From Candidatus Obscuribacterales bacterium (lineage in GTDB: Bacteria > Cyanobacteriota > Vampirovibrionia > Obscuribacterales > Obscuribacteraceae): 64,000 nucleotides of DNA. Of the stretch, positions 52,100 through 60,555 are shown piece by piece (position 1 is the stretch's first letter; each line of letters starts with the position of its first letter). The DNA lies in NCBI GenBank assembly GCA_019637435.1, contig JAHBVO010000005.1, positions 248,001 to 312,000 of the forward strand. Direction: 5' to 3'. The translations under genes and the position numbers were made by a program. Below the pieces are notes generated by a model. It did no database searches. It saw only the letters and a list, made by a program, of their open reading frames with translations, and was not told where the DNA came from.

Positions 52100-53931
52100 T
52101 GAAATTGGTATCCCGTTGCGCATTTATTGGTATGGTCGCGTTCACAGTGACGCTTATAGCGCCAACGCAGGCGCTTGCAAGACTTGAAGGTCTTGAGCGC
52201 ACCGTGCATAGTGCGCAAGGCACAAACTGCGAGAACAAAAGTGAAACCGCAGATGATACCAAAGATAATACCAGCGGCAGCGCGAAGGAAACCGTTTCAA
52301 ATCTAGACTCAAAGCCTTCAAATAAGAAGATGACTGATGAGGCTAGAAGAGACCTTGCAATTTCGCTCATCGACAAAGGCAACTTCAGCGAAGCAGAAGA
52401 AATTCTCAGAGATCTGGCAAAGAAGGGAGACTCCGACAGCCTGATGGACCATGCTGCCGGACACTTCCGAAGCGATAAATACGACGAAGCGCTCAAACTC
52501 TGCCAGGAAGCTTTTAAAAAGAACAATGGAAAGCATTACGACAAGGCAATGATCAAACTGGGCATTGCGGAATGCTTGTACAAGAGAAAATCTTACGCAG
52601 AGGCAGAGAAGGAGTTTCAAGAGAGCCTTTCACTGTTAACCAAAAACGACTCACCTTTGATCGCTATCTTCGCGCTCGAAGGATTGGGCGGTTGTTATCT
52701 ACAGCACAAAGAATTCGATCAAGCAGCCAACACATTGGAAGAACTCGCCAAGCTTAACAGAGATGTTTACGGTAACAAAGACATCGGCTACGGCTGGGCC
52801 TTATTCCAACTGAGTGAGGCATATAAAAAGGCTGGGCGCCATAAGGACTACCAGCCGATTTACGAAAAGGCCATTTGGATTTTTCGTGAGACAAACCGCA
52901 AGCGACTTGCCACCGAATTTAGTGACCCGAAACTTCAAGCTCAACTTTCCAAGATGGTTTTCGGTAGCGGCAATCGCGTAGGCGATGACTCCAGGCTCTT
53001 GGGAAAAAGCAAATACTTCGACTCGATCGACCCTGAAGTAGAGCTGCCACGTTGCGCATGGCGCCGGCAGTTTCGTCAGGTGGACGCCCCCGGCTATGTA
53101 TGGTGCGACCCGAATGTAGAAGCGACGGCGGTTCTCATCTGCGTACATGGTCTAGGTTTGCACCATAAATCCTTTAATTCTTTCGCTCGCAGGATTGCGC
53201 CGAGAGGCATCGTCACAATTTCGTTCGATGTTCGCGGTTTTGGTACATACCTGGCATCAAAAGGGCAGGACGATCTGCAAATAGATGACTGCGTCAAAGA
53301 CCTGAAGGAAATCATCAAATTGATTCGCGCCGATAATCCGGATAAACCGCTGTTTTTACTTGGCGAATCTATGGGCGGCGCGATCGCTCTCCACGTGGCT
53401 GCTGAGGCACCAGAGTTGCTGGATGGTGTAATTTGCTCGGTGCCGTCGGGGGCGCGCCATCAAGGAGCCTCCACCGCGCTCAAAGTCGGTCTTAAGTACA
53501 TTAAAGGCAAAAACAAGCCGATGAACATTGGTGAACAGGTCATAAAGCAAGCGACGGAACAAGAGTCTCTGAGGAACGACTGGTCGAATGATCCTTCGGC
53601 AAGATTGAAATTGACCCCGAAAGAACTTGTCAGCTTTCAAACTTTTATGGGTCAAAATGTTGAGGTCGCAAAAAGGATCAGAAAAACACCCGTTATCCTC
53701 TTCCAGGGAGATAACGATAGACTCGTGAAAAAGACTGGAACCTATGATTTATTCGAAGCAATCAGTTCGAAAAAGAAAACCCTGATTTTGCTTGGCAACA
53801 CCGAGCATTTGATTTTTGAAGCAGGGCAATTTCAAGATGATGTCACCCTCGGTGTCATAGATTGGATGATGTTCCACGGCCAGCGACATCACGAAGAAGT
53901 AAGCGAAGCAGATTCCGTTCAAACCGACTGA
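52099..53931 (+). CDS. Exported TPR-alpha/beta hydrolase fusion
   Basis: 610 residues with a signal peptide (about 1-28, ending TQALAR). Residues about 84-270 are TPR-like repeats (KGNFSEAEEILRDLAKKG, SDKYDEALKLCQEAFKKN, RKSYAEAEKEFQESLSLL, HKEFDQAANTLEELAKL). Residues about 325-600 are an S33/monoacylglycerol-lipase-type hydrolase: CVHGLGLHH, LGESMGGAIALH (S424), QGDNDRLV (D540) and NTEHLIFE (H570). The hydrolase half closely matches that of the DUF4384 fusion at 3506-5230, including NDPSARLKLTPKELVSFQTFM. Here TPRs replace DUF4384 as the partner domain. It probably acts in the periplasm. Substrate unknown. Confidence 0.88.
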   Translation: MKLVSRCAFIGMVAFTVTLIAPTQALARLEGLERTVHSAQGTNCENKSETADDTKDNTSGSAKETVSNLDSKPSNKKMTDEARRDLAISLIDKGNFSEAEEILRDLAKKGDSDSLMDHAAGHFRSDKYDEALKLCQEAFKKNNGKHYDKAMIKLGIAECLYKRKSYAEAEKEFQESLSLLTKNDSPLIAIFALEGLGGCYLQHKEFDQAANTLEELAKLNRDVYGNKDIGYGWALFQLSEAYKKAGRHKDYQPIYEKAIWIFRETNRKRLATEFSDPKLQAQLSKMVFGSGNRVGDDSRLLGKSKYFDSIDPEVELPRCAWRRQFRQVDAPGYVWCDPNVEATAVLICVHGLGLHHKSFNSFARRIAPRGIVTISFDVRGFGTYLASKGQDDLQIDDCVKDLKEIIKLIRADNPDKPLFLLGESMGGAIALHVAAEAPELLDGVICSVPSGARHQGASTALKVGLKYIKGKNKPMNIGEQVIKQATEQESLRNDWSNDPSARLKLTPKELVSFQTFMGQNVEVAKRIRKTPVILFQGDNDRLVKKTGTYDLFEAISSKKKTLILLGNTEHLIFEAGQFQDDVTLGVIDWMMFHGQRHHEEVSEADSVQTD

Positions 53932-53979
53932 GCGGCTACGGCGCTCCCCCCGGTTTTAGCTGACACTGGACAAGACCCC

Positions 53980-56565
53980 TTAAGGCTCAAACATTTGCTC
54001 AGAAGAGTCTTTTGCATCCTTTGGATCGATATCGAAAAACTTCGAGAACTCCGTGTCTCCTACGAGATCGAGAAGTTTTCTTGAAGTGATTTTGAACCGA
54101 GACTGCGCCTTTTTCAGACCAGCAACCGTCAAATTTGGACACTCATTACAGGTGATCTCTTTCAAGTTTGGCATCTTCGCGAGCTTATCGAAAACACCGT
54201 CGGTAACTTGAGTATTCGTAAGGTCTAAGGACCGCAGATTTGGCAAAGTCATAATCGGATCCAACTCAGATTCTTTGAATCGGATTCGCGACAAGCGCAA
54301 GAAGGTAAGCTTCTTCATCTCAGCAATGGTTTTGAAACTGGCCGGCGTAATCGAGGTGTCATCAACAGCCAGCAACGTTAAGTCCGGAAAAGTTTTTGCC
54401 AACATTCTGATGCAGCTGTCGTCGACATTTGGACAGACACCAAGTTCCAGTCGAGTGAGCGGCATATGACTGAGCGCGCGAAGCCCCTTCTCGGAGACTT
54501 TGGTATCAATAGCGCATAAACAGTTCAAACGCGCCTTTCCTGATGCAAGGGTGCGCAAAGTCAAATCGGTCATCCTTGTATGCGCGCCCCAAAGTTCCAT
54601 CAGGGGCAGCTGAGTCAACTGACAAAATCCAGCATCAGAGACATTGCAGTCGCTAACGTTGAGCAACGTCAGGCTGTGCATCTTCGCAATGTGCGCCATG
54701 CACTTATCCGTGATGTCGGATTCCGAAATCCCAAGGGTCTGCAGTTGTTCACTCAATGCCATGACACCCTTATCCGTTATCTTGCATTGTCCAAGACCGA
54801 GCCCTCGGAGGCTCGGTATCGAAGCAAGACTGAGAAGACCATCATCTGTGACTTTTCGAGCCATCAGCAACATGTGTTGAATCGGCAATCGTGAAATTAT
54901 TTTGCATCCAGCGTCGGTGAGATCCGGTTGCTCGTTCAAAAATAATTGCTGAACCGGGCGTCCAAGCAGCATCTCCAGATCAGAGTCAATCAGATCGGTT
55001 TTGGCGGTAAACTTTGTCCCTTTGGATTCCTTATCAACTTCGAATAATTCTTCAAAAGATTTTTTCGGTGCACCCAACCGAGTTATTTCCGTAGCAGTCT
55101 TTGGCTTGCCTTCTTTCTTTACGATGACTTCTTTCTGCTGTGGCTTTGTCAAAACAATAGCTGCCACTGCGCTTAGTGCTACCAGTGCAACTGTGGCAAT
55201 GAGAGCAATCCAAACGCCGCTTCCTGCGCGACGGGAAACCGGTCCTGCGACATCGGAATCCATTCGCCCCGAATCAACACTCGCTTTCGGAACGTATGCA
55301 CGCTCGTGAGCCCGTAGAACGCGCTTCAATGCGATCATCAGATCTGTTGCCGAGTGATATCTATTGCCAGGTCTTTTCTCGAGACACTTGCTTACGACGT
55401 CTTGTACGTCATCCGGAATCTGCACGGAGGGATTCACATCTGCCATCGCCGGAGGCTGCATTTCGGCGTGCATCTTCAATGTTTCAAGAGATGTATCGGA
55501 GATGAATGGTGGCCGACCAGCGATGCATTCGAACATAATGCATCCGAGCGAGTAGATATCGGAGCGCGTAGAATAGGGCAATCCGGTGGTCGCATCCGGA
55601 CTCATATAGGCCGGCGTGCCAACAATCGCTGACGTCATCCTTCTGGTAGCTTCGGCACCACCCACGGGGTTACTGGCGGTGCCGGCACCATATTTGCTAC
55701 CGCCCACGCCGCCATCGGCGATATCAGGTCTAGGACCGCCTTTGCCCGCGCCAATCTCCGCCACGCCAAAATCTATCAGGCAGATGTCCGGGTGTGGAGA
55801 GTCTATTTGAGACACTAGCATGTTACTCGGTTTCAGGTCTCGGTGTAGAATGCCGGACTCGTGAGCGTAGCCAAGGGCGTCGCACAGATCTACCATCATG
55901 GTAAATACGGTTTCCCATGGCAGGTAGCCTTTCTGCTGCCTGACTTCATCTAGCCCACGGCCATTAACAAAATCCATGACCATAAAGGGCGAGCCCTGCG
56001 CGCTGACCCCAAAATCCAAGATCTGAACAATTCGTGGATGGTTTAGCTTACTGTTCGCCTTGGCGGCATTCTGAAAGTTGATCAACTCATTAGGCGAAAG
56101 CTGCCTGAGCGTTTTCACCGCGACCTTCTTGCCTAGCACACGGTCACGGCTGAGATAAACTCGCCCGGATACTCCCTCACCAATTATCGAAAGAGGCTTG
56201 TAGCGTTCAAGCGGATACTCTCGAGCATCAACGGAGAGTTCCTCTTCGTTCTCGTCCACATATTCAACCGGCTGCTGGGCAACCAATGAGCCGGACTGCG
56301 TTTGACTGCCCTTAATAATTTTGGGTTCCGCACAACCACACAAATCCTGCCTGAAAATCCATTGCGTGAACGAACCGGAGCGACCTGCGTAAACGCGCTT
56401 GCCGCAAGTCGCGCACATGGTGACTTCAATGGTACTGCCTTCGCCACTACCGGCGGTGAGGGCGCTATCGCAAGTGCAAGCAACGATCCACTGCGTCAAA
56501 CTCCCGGACGATTTGACTTCTTTTGGTCTTCCGCACTTAGAGCAATTGGTGGCCGGCACAACCAT
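53980..56565 (-). CDS. Ser/Thr kinase with duplicated zinc ribbons, Gly-rich activation loop and LRR sensor
   Basis: 861 residues from the ATG at 56565. The N-terminus has two copies of a C-x2-C...C-x-C module, about residues 8-32 and 51-78, each with SGS(L/F)TQWI in the middle. The kinase (about 122-420) has GEGVSGRVYLSR, VAVK, LHRDLKPSN, IDFGVAE and GTPAYMSPD. Its activation segment is about 59 residues between DFG and SPD, stretched by a Gly-rich insert (about 274-307). A transmembrane helix (about 452-475) follows, then about nine AMN1/LRR-like repeats (e.g. LTLLNVSDCNVSDAGFCQL). The LRRs should be extracytoplasmic and the zinc ribbons cytosolic. Last gene of an operon with the isochorismatase and pentapeptide genes. 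Confidence 0.9.
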   Translation of the reverse strand: MVVPATNCSKCGRPKEVKSSGSLTQWIVACTCDSALTAGSGEGSTIEVTMCATCGKRVYAGRSGSFTQWIFRQDLCGCAEPKIIKGSQTQSGSLVAQQPVEYVDENEEELSVDAREYPLERYKPLSIIGEGVSGRVYLSRDRVLGKKVAVKTLRQLSPNELINFQNAAKANSKLNHPRIVQILDFGVSAQGSPFMVMDFVNGRGLDEVRQQKGYLPWETVFTMMVDLCDALGYAHESGILHRDLKPSNMLVSQIDSPHPDICLIDFGVAEIGAGKGGPRPDIADGGVGGSKYGAGTASNPVGGAEATRRMTSAIVGTPAYMSPDATTGLPYSTRSDIYSLGCIMFECIAGRPPFISDTSLETLKMHAEMQPPAMADVNPSVQIPDDVQDVVSKCLEKRPGNRYHSATDLMIALKRVLRAHERAYVPKASVDSGRMDSDVAGPVSRRAGSGVWIALIATVALVALSAVAAIVLTKPQQKEVIVKKEGKPKTATEITRLGAPKKSFEELFEVDKESKGTKFTAKTDLIDSDLEMLLGRPVQQLFLNEQPDLTDAGCKIISRLPIQHMLLMARKVTDDGLLSLASIPSLRGLGLGQCKITDKGVMALSEQLQTLGISESDITDKCMAHIAKMHSLTLLNVSDCNVSDAGFCQLTQLPLMELWGAHTRMTDLTLRTLASGKARLNCLCAIDTKVSEKGLRALSHMPLTRLELGVCPNVDDSCIRMLAKTFPDLTLLAVDDTSITPASFKTIAEMKKLTFLRLSRIRFKESELDPIMTLPNLRSLDLTNTQVTDGVFDKLAKMPNLKEITCNECPNLTVAGLKKAQSRFKITSRKLLDLVGDTEFSKFFDIDPKDAKDSSEQMFEP

Positions 56566-56611
56566 CACAACATCAGTAACACTTGATATTTATACCAAAC
56601 TTGCAGTCGCT

Positions 56612-57373
56612 TTACTCGCTCTGGACACTGTTTTCGCAATCGTCAACAGTGCAATTGACGGTCTGAGTACTTTTAAGCTTACATCGAGTCAGACAGGAGT
56701 CGGAAAAGGCACTTCCGTCGAGACTGGAATCATGAAAGGACAAACTTTTGCCTTTGCAATCGCAGACTTTAGACTTGCGAATCTGGCAATCTTCAAACCG
56801 ACAGTCATCAAAACTGCTGTCCTCGAGCCCACAATCCTCGAACTTGCAGTCCTCGAAACGTCCATCCTGCAATTTACAGTCCTTGAATTTACAATCGATT
56901 GAACGAACGTTTTTCAAACCGGCATTCTCGACACGACAATCTTCCATGCCGCCATCTTCAATCTGACAGTCGCTGACTTTTACGTCATTCAAGCGGCAAT
57001 TCGTGATGCCACAGTTTTCTACTTTTGTATTTTCGAGACGGCAGTCGTCCAACTTGCAGTCAGTGATTTTAGAATCATCAAACCGTATATTCGTCAAACC
57101 GCAGTTTTGGATTTTTACACTTTCCAATCTGCAATTATCGAGCTTGCAATCACTAATTTTGCAACTCGTAAATTTGCAGTTGCCGAGGTCTCCACTGCTT
57201 ATTGAGCAATCTTCGAACGCGCAATTCTCAAATTTGCAGTCTTCGATCCTACAATCTTCAAACCGGCAATCATCGAAGTCTCCACACTTAACTGTACATC
57301 CTCGGATCAGCTTGCCAGACATTTTGACATCCTGGATGCTTTGATTTTCGATTATCTTATCGTCGTTATCCAT
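56612..57373 (-). CDS. Cysteine-ladder pentapeptide-repeat protein
   Basis: 253 residues; AGGAGG lies six bases before the ATG, which overlaps the stop of the isochorismatase gene by eight bases. Residues 21-250 are about 46 unbroken pentads of the form C-(K/R)-(F/I/L)-(E/D)-(D/N), e.g. CRFED CRIED CKFEN. In the pentapeptide fold the middle residue points inward (i) and Cys is at i-2, also inward. Of 30 cysteines, 27 fall in that one register (positions 26, 36, 41, 46 ... 246), so they would line the core of a right-handed quadrilateral beta-helix of about 11 coils. No signal peptide or membrane segment. Strongly acidic surface (E/D/N at +1/+2). Function unknown; metal or redox chemistry, or nucleic-acid mimicry as in MfpA/Qnr, are options. 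Confidence 0.9.
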   Translation of the reverse strand: MDNDDKIIENQSIQDVKMSGKLIRGCTVKCGDFDDCRFEDCRIEDCKFENCAFEDCSISSGDLGNCKFTSCKISDCKLDNCRLESVKIQNCGLTNIRFDDSKITDCKLDDCRLENTKVENCGITNCRLNDVKVSDCQIEDGGMEDCRVENAGLKNVRSIDCKFKDCKLQDGRFEDCKFEDCGLEDSSFDDCRFEDCQIRKSKVCDCKGKSLSFHDSSLDGSAFSDSCLTRCKLKSTQTVNCTVDDCENSVQSE

Positions 57374-57950
57374 GCGTCACCTCCTCTCGTTCGCACATCC
57401 TGATTAGCTCTTCAGTTGAGAGTACCGTTGCAAACTCCCCATGCAGACTTGCTAGAGCATATTGATGTACTTCATCGGCGGTGAACTCCCTGCCGTCATA
57501 TCCGGTGCGGTTGAAAGTAGCGGTGGCATCGCCAACGACGTACGTATCGAAACCCAGGTTACCTGCCATACGGGTCGATGTTGAAACACAGTGGTCGGTG
57601 GTTAAACCAACGATCACAACAGTTTCAATACTGTGACCGCGAAGATACGATTCCAGATTTGTGCCGATGAAGGCACTATTCACATTTTTCTCTTCAATTC
57701 TTTCTCCCGCAGTCGGAGCCGTATCAGGTTTAAACTCATTACCTGGCTGGTCGGGTCGCAACGGCGAATCATGTTCCACACTCATGTGACGAACATGCAC
57801 AACCGGACGCCCAGTACGTCTCCAGGCATCGAGAATACGTCCCATGTTTTCTTCCGCTTGCGGATTGTTGCGAACTCCCCAGTAGGATGAGTCGAAACCT
57901 TTCTGCACGTCTATTAGAATCAAAGCCGCCAAATCGGGGAGATTTTTCAC
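57366..57950 (-). CDS. Isochorismatase-family cysteine hydrolase
   Basis: 194 residues with a GTG start and weak ribosome site. The triad is present: D in ALILIDVQKGFD (about 14), K in EEKNVNSAF (about 88) and C in LTTDHCVSTSTRMAGNLGF (about 121). The fold and length are normal for the family. The C-terminus includes EFTADEVHQYALASLHGEF, as in YcaC/nicotinamidase-type hydrolases of unknown substrate. Its stop lies inside the next gene (ATGGATAA overlap), so translation of the pentapeptide protein is coupled to it. First gene of a three-gene operon ending in the zinc-ribbon kinase. Confidence 0.9.
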   Translation of the reverse strand: MKNLPDLAALILIDVQKGFDSSYWGVRNNPQAEENMGRILDAWRRTGRPVVHVRHMSVEHDSPLRPDQPGNEFKPDTAPTAGERIEEKNVNSAFIGTNLESYLRGHSIETVVIVGLTTDHCVSTSTRMAGNLGFDTYVVGDATATFNRTGYDGREFTADEVHQYALASLHGEFATVLSTEELIRMCEREEVTHG

Positions 57951-58218
57951 TGGTTATTTAGCTCCTGCGGTTTCTGAAAATGCCTTTTAAAGCGTTTATA
58001 TCAAGCTCCTTGAAGAAACAGCGTCTAGCGATTGGCACCGAAGGCGGTGTCAACTGTTTCCTCTGCGCAACACGTCATCCCACAGCCAAGGCGGTTTCGG
58101 CGCACCAATTTCCGGCATATTTCAACTTCGACATTCTAACAGACTCAGGCTCCTGACATGATGTATAGTACTGAGGTTTAGCAAATCAGCGTTGAAAGTA
58201 CAAAGGAGCTTTTCCTAC

Positions 58219-58974
58219 ATGGGTTTCAGGCAGATATCAGGTCTAAAGTACTTTTCAAGCGTAGCTATGTTCACCTTGATTGTGTTAACTCTAAGTAGCC
58301 CTGCGACATGGGCGCAAGGAGCGGAAGGCCTTGGTCTGGACCCTGAATCGCAAAGGCTTCCAAAACCAGTTGAAGTTGAAAGCGAAACAGGCTATGCCGA
58401 CGGTCCTGAAGAACATTCAAAACCAGGAGACGACAGTTCAAGCGCATCCACAGATGAACCGACGATTGGAAAGAAAGGGAAAAAGCAAATTATGAGCGAA
58501 TCTGTCTACGACTTCCGCGCAAAAAGTCTTGACGGTCAGGACATCGACCTGTCCTCATACAAAGGCAATGTAATGTTGATCGTCAATACAGCTAGCGAAT
58601 GCGGATTTACGAATCAATATAAAGGTCTTGAAGAACTTCACGAGAAGTACAAAGATCGCGGCTTGAAGATTCTTGGATTTCCATGCAATCAGTTTGGAGG
58701 ACAGGAACCAGGAGACAATCATCAAATCGCAGCTTTCTGTCAGAAAAACTTCGGCGTCAACTTTCAAATGTTCGAAAAAATTGACGTAAATGGCAAAGAT
58801 GCTCATCCTCTGTACAGATATCTTACAAACGCTGCTCCAGGAGCGCTCGGCACGAAAGCCATCAAATGGAACTTCACGAAATTCCTGGTAGACCGTCAAG
58901 GGAAGGTCTTGAAACGCTACGCACCTACGACAAAACCAGAAGATCTGGCCGCGGACCTCGAGAAGCAGCTTTAG
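58219..58974 (+). CDS. Exported glutathione peroxidase-family thiol peroxidase
   Basis: 251 residues from the ATG at 58219, with AAAGGAG nine bases upstream; a TTG at 58192 is rejected. A signal peptide (about 1-32, ending ATWAQG) and an acidic, low-complexity linker (about 33-85) precede a complete GPx domain (about 95-251). The domain has peroxidatic Cys in NTASECGFTNQYKGLEELH, FPCNQFGGQEPG with a second Cys, and IKWNFTKFLVDRQGKV with the catalytic Trp-Asn. It uses Cys rather than selenocysteine and probably thioredoxin-type donors. It reduces peroxides in the periplasm. The long linker is unusual for the family. Confidence 0.92.
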   Translation: MGFRQISGLKYFSSVAMFTLIVLTLSSPATWAQGAEGLGLDPESQRLPKPVEVESETGYADGPEEHSKPGDDSSSASTDEPTIGKKGKKQIMSESVYDFRAKSLDGQDIDLSSYKGNVMLIVNTASECGFTNQYKGLEELHEKYKDRGLKILGFPCNQFGGQEPGDNHQIAAFCQKNFGVNFQMFEKIDVNGKDAHPLYRYLTNAAPGALGTKAIKWNFTKFLVDRQGKVLKRYAPTTKPEDLAADLEKQL

Positions 58975-59019
58975 TGCTGAGAACAGGTTTCGTCAGGCAT
59001 TACCTGGCAAAGTCTCAAT

Positions 59020-60525
59020 TTACATTTCCAAAACGATAAAGCCCCAGGGACTCAGATCGACTGTAAAGCCGGCTTCGCTTACATTGGTAATCTGCAGCGG
59101 GGTACGCGACGTTTCACTCGAAAATATATGCGTCAACCTCAGGTCTTTTGAAACAGGAGCGCGCACGTAGCTTTGAGCTTGAGTATCGGAGTAATTGACT
59201 ATCGCGCAAACTTTATAGCCGTTCTCGTCCGTCCAGGAGAATGCAATAAAACACTCGGACGTCCAATTGCCCTCCCAGGCAGGTGCGCACTCTAACAACG
59301 TCCACGTGCCTGCGTGCACCACTTGTAGTTTCAAACAAGAGAGCAATTCGTCATAGAACATCTCAACGTTCTTATCGACCGGCTCTGTTGGTTTACGAGA
59401 TATGTGGACTGACACACGCTTGCGAAAGCCCTCGAATTGACCTTGATGAAGGAAGCGCAACCCCGGACAAAGATAGGTTAAAACAGCAGCAGCCTTATGT
59501 TGCTCAAACGGAAATATTCCAGCTGCGCGAGGTTCATCGTGATTCTCCAGAAAGCGCGCTGACCTTTTTTGATATTCGATATCAGCGAGAAAATGATCAC
59601 GAATCTTTCTGACATTGCCCTCTCTGAGTCTATCGTAGAGCCGTTTGTCATAAGTGAAATCGAAACCCAACTGTTGCAGATCCCATTCTCTGTCCCAGTA
59701 GACTTCCGCCATGAACGTAAAGTCAGGATGTTCGTTTCGAATAGAACCGATCGTGATATTCCAAAACGGTTCAATGTCGATATTCCAAGTTCTCAGGAAA
59801 ACATCCGGCAAGATCAACATTGCCATATCGCAACGCAAGCCATCGCAGCTGGTGGCAATGCGCGCAATCTCTTGTCGCATAGCAGAACAAAACTCGGGAT
59901 TGCCGTAGTTCAATTGAAGAGTATCCGGCCAACCGTCAAAATACGGATCGCGGCCATGGGCAAAAATCTCCGTTCCCACACGAATATAGTTCTGCGGAGC
60001 CGCCTCGATAGCGCCTTCGTCACCTTTCACGAAATACTCCGGATGTGATTCAACCCACACATGATCGATCGCCGTATGGTTAGGCACAAAATCTAGCATA
60101 AGTTTTAATCCAAATTGGTTGGCGCGGTTGTGCAAGCGCTTCAGCGCACCAGAATCACCAAAATGTTCATGCAGCGTATATTTCGTGATGGCAAAACCAG
60201 ACCCACAAATCTCGTCGTCCTTCAAATCGGGAACGTCTTCTCTGAAAGACTCTTTCCATCCTGGATGACTTTGTGAAATTTTCTGTCCGATCTTGCCGGT
60301 TTGCCAGACGCTTAAAAAGTAAATCCACGCAAAACCCCTTTGCGCCAGTTTTTCAAAGAACTCATCCGGAATATCGTCCAGAGTAGCTTGCCTGCCGAGT
60401 TCGCGACTGAGTTCCGAAAGCCAGACCCGTGTGTTTACTTGATATAAACTGGGATTTGTTAATAGCATATTCGGGAGAGTTTCCGCTCTGTCTCCAGGTT
60501 TTAATTTTGCTTTCGTCTTCGGCAT
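59020..60525 (-). CDS. GH13 alpha-amylase-family glycoside hydrolase
   Basis: 501 residues from the ATG at 60525; a TTG at 60537 would add four residues. The four conserved GH13 regions are intact: DFVPNH (145-150), GLRCDMA (nucleophile D233), MAEVYW (acid/base E274) and LENHDEPR (transition-state D330). No signal peptide, so it acts on cytosolic alpha-glucans or oligosaccharides. The subfamily is not clear; the short barrel lacking extra domains fits sucrose/trehalose-type or oligoglucosidase-like relatives. It begins 30 bases after the GH63 gene stop on the same strand, so the two probably form an operon for storage-sugar or compatible-solute turnover. Confidence 0.92.
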   Translation of the reverse strand: MPKTKAKLKPGDRAETLPNMLLTNPSLYQVNTRVWLSELSRELGRQATLDDIPDEFFEKLAQRGFAWIYFLSVWQTGKIGQKISQSHPGWKESFREDVPDLKDDEICGSGFAITKYTLHEHFGDSGALKRLHNRANQFGLKLMLDFVPNHTAIDHVWVESHPEYFVKGDEGAIEAAPQNYIRVGTEIFAHGRDPYFDGWPDTLQLNYGNPEFCSAMRQEIARIATSCDGLRCDMAMLILPDVFLRTWNIDIEPFWNITIGSIRNEHPDFTFMAEVYWDREWDLQQLGFDFTYDKRLYDRLREGNVRKIRDHFLADIEYQKRSARFLENHDEPRAAGIFPFEQHKAAAVLTYLCPGLRFLHQGQFEGFRKRVSVHISRKPTEPVDKNVEMFYDELLSCLKLQVVHAGTWTLLECAPAWEGNWTSECFIAFSWTDENGYKVCAIVNYSDTQAQSYVRAPVSKDLRLTHIFSSETSRTPLQITNVSEAGFTVDLSPWGFIVLEM

Positions 60526-60555
60526 AGAATGCTTCAAGCCTCGTTAAAAGACAGA

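Noticed and set aside
54580..54894. A 104-residue plus-strand frame opposite the kinase LRR region
   Set aside because: It is a shadow of regularly spaced LRR codons, with no ribosome site and no recognisable product.
56748..57344. Plus-strand Ser/Gln-rich frames with regular spacing opposite the pentapeptide gene
   Set aside because: The regularity is the complement of the 15-base pentad repeat on the minus strand; only the minus strand has a Shine-Dalgarno site and a plausible fold.
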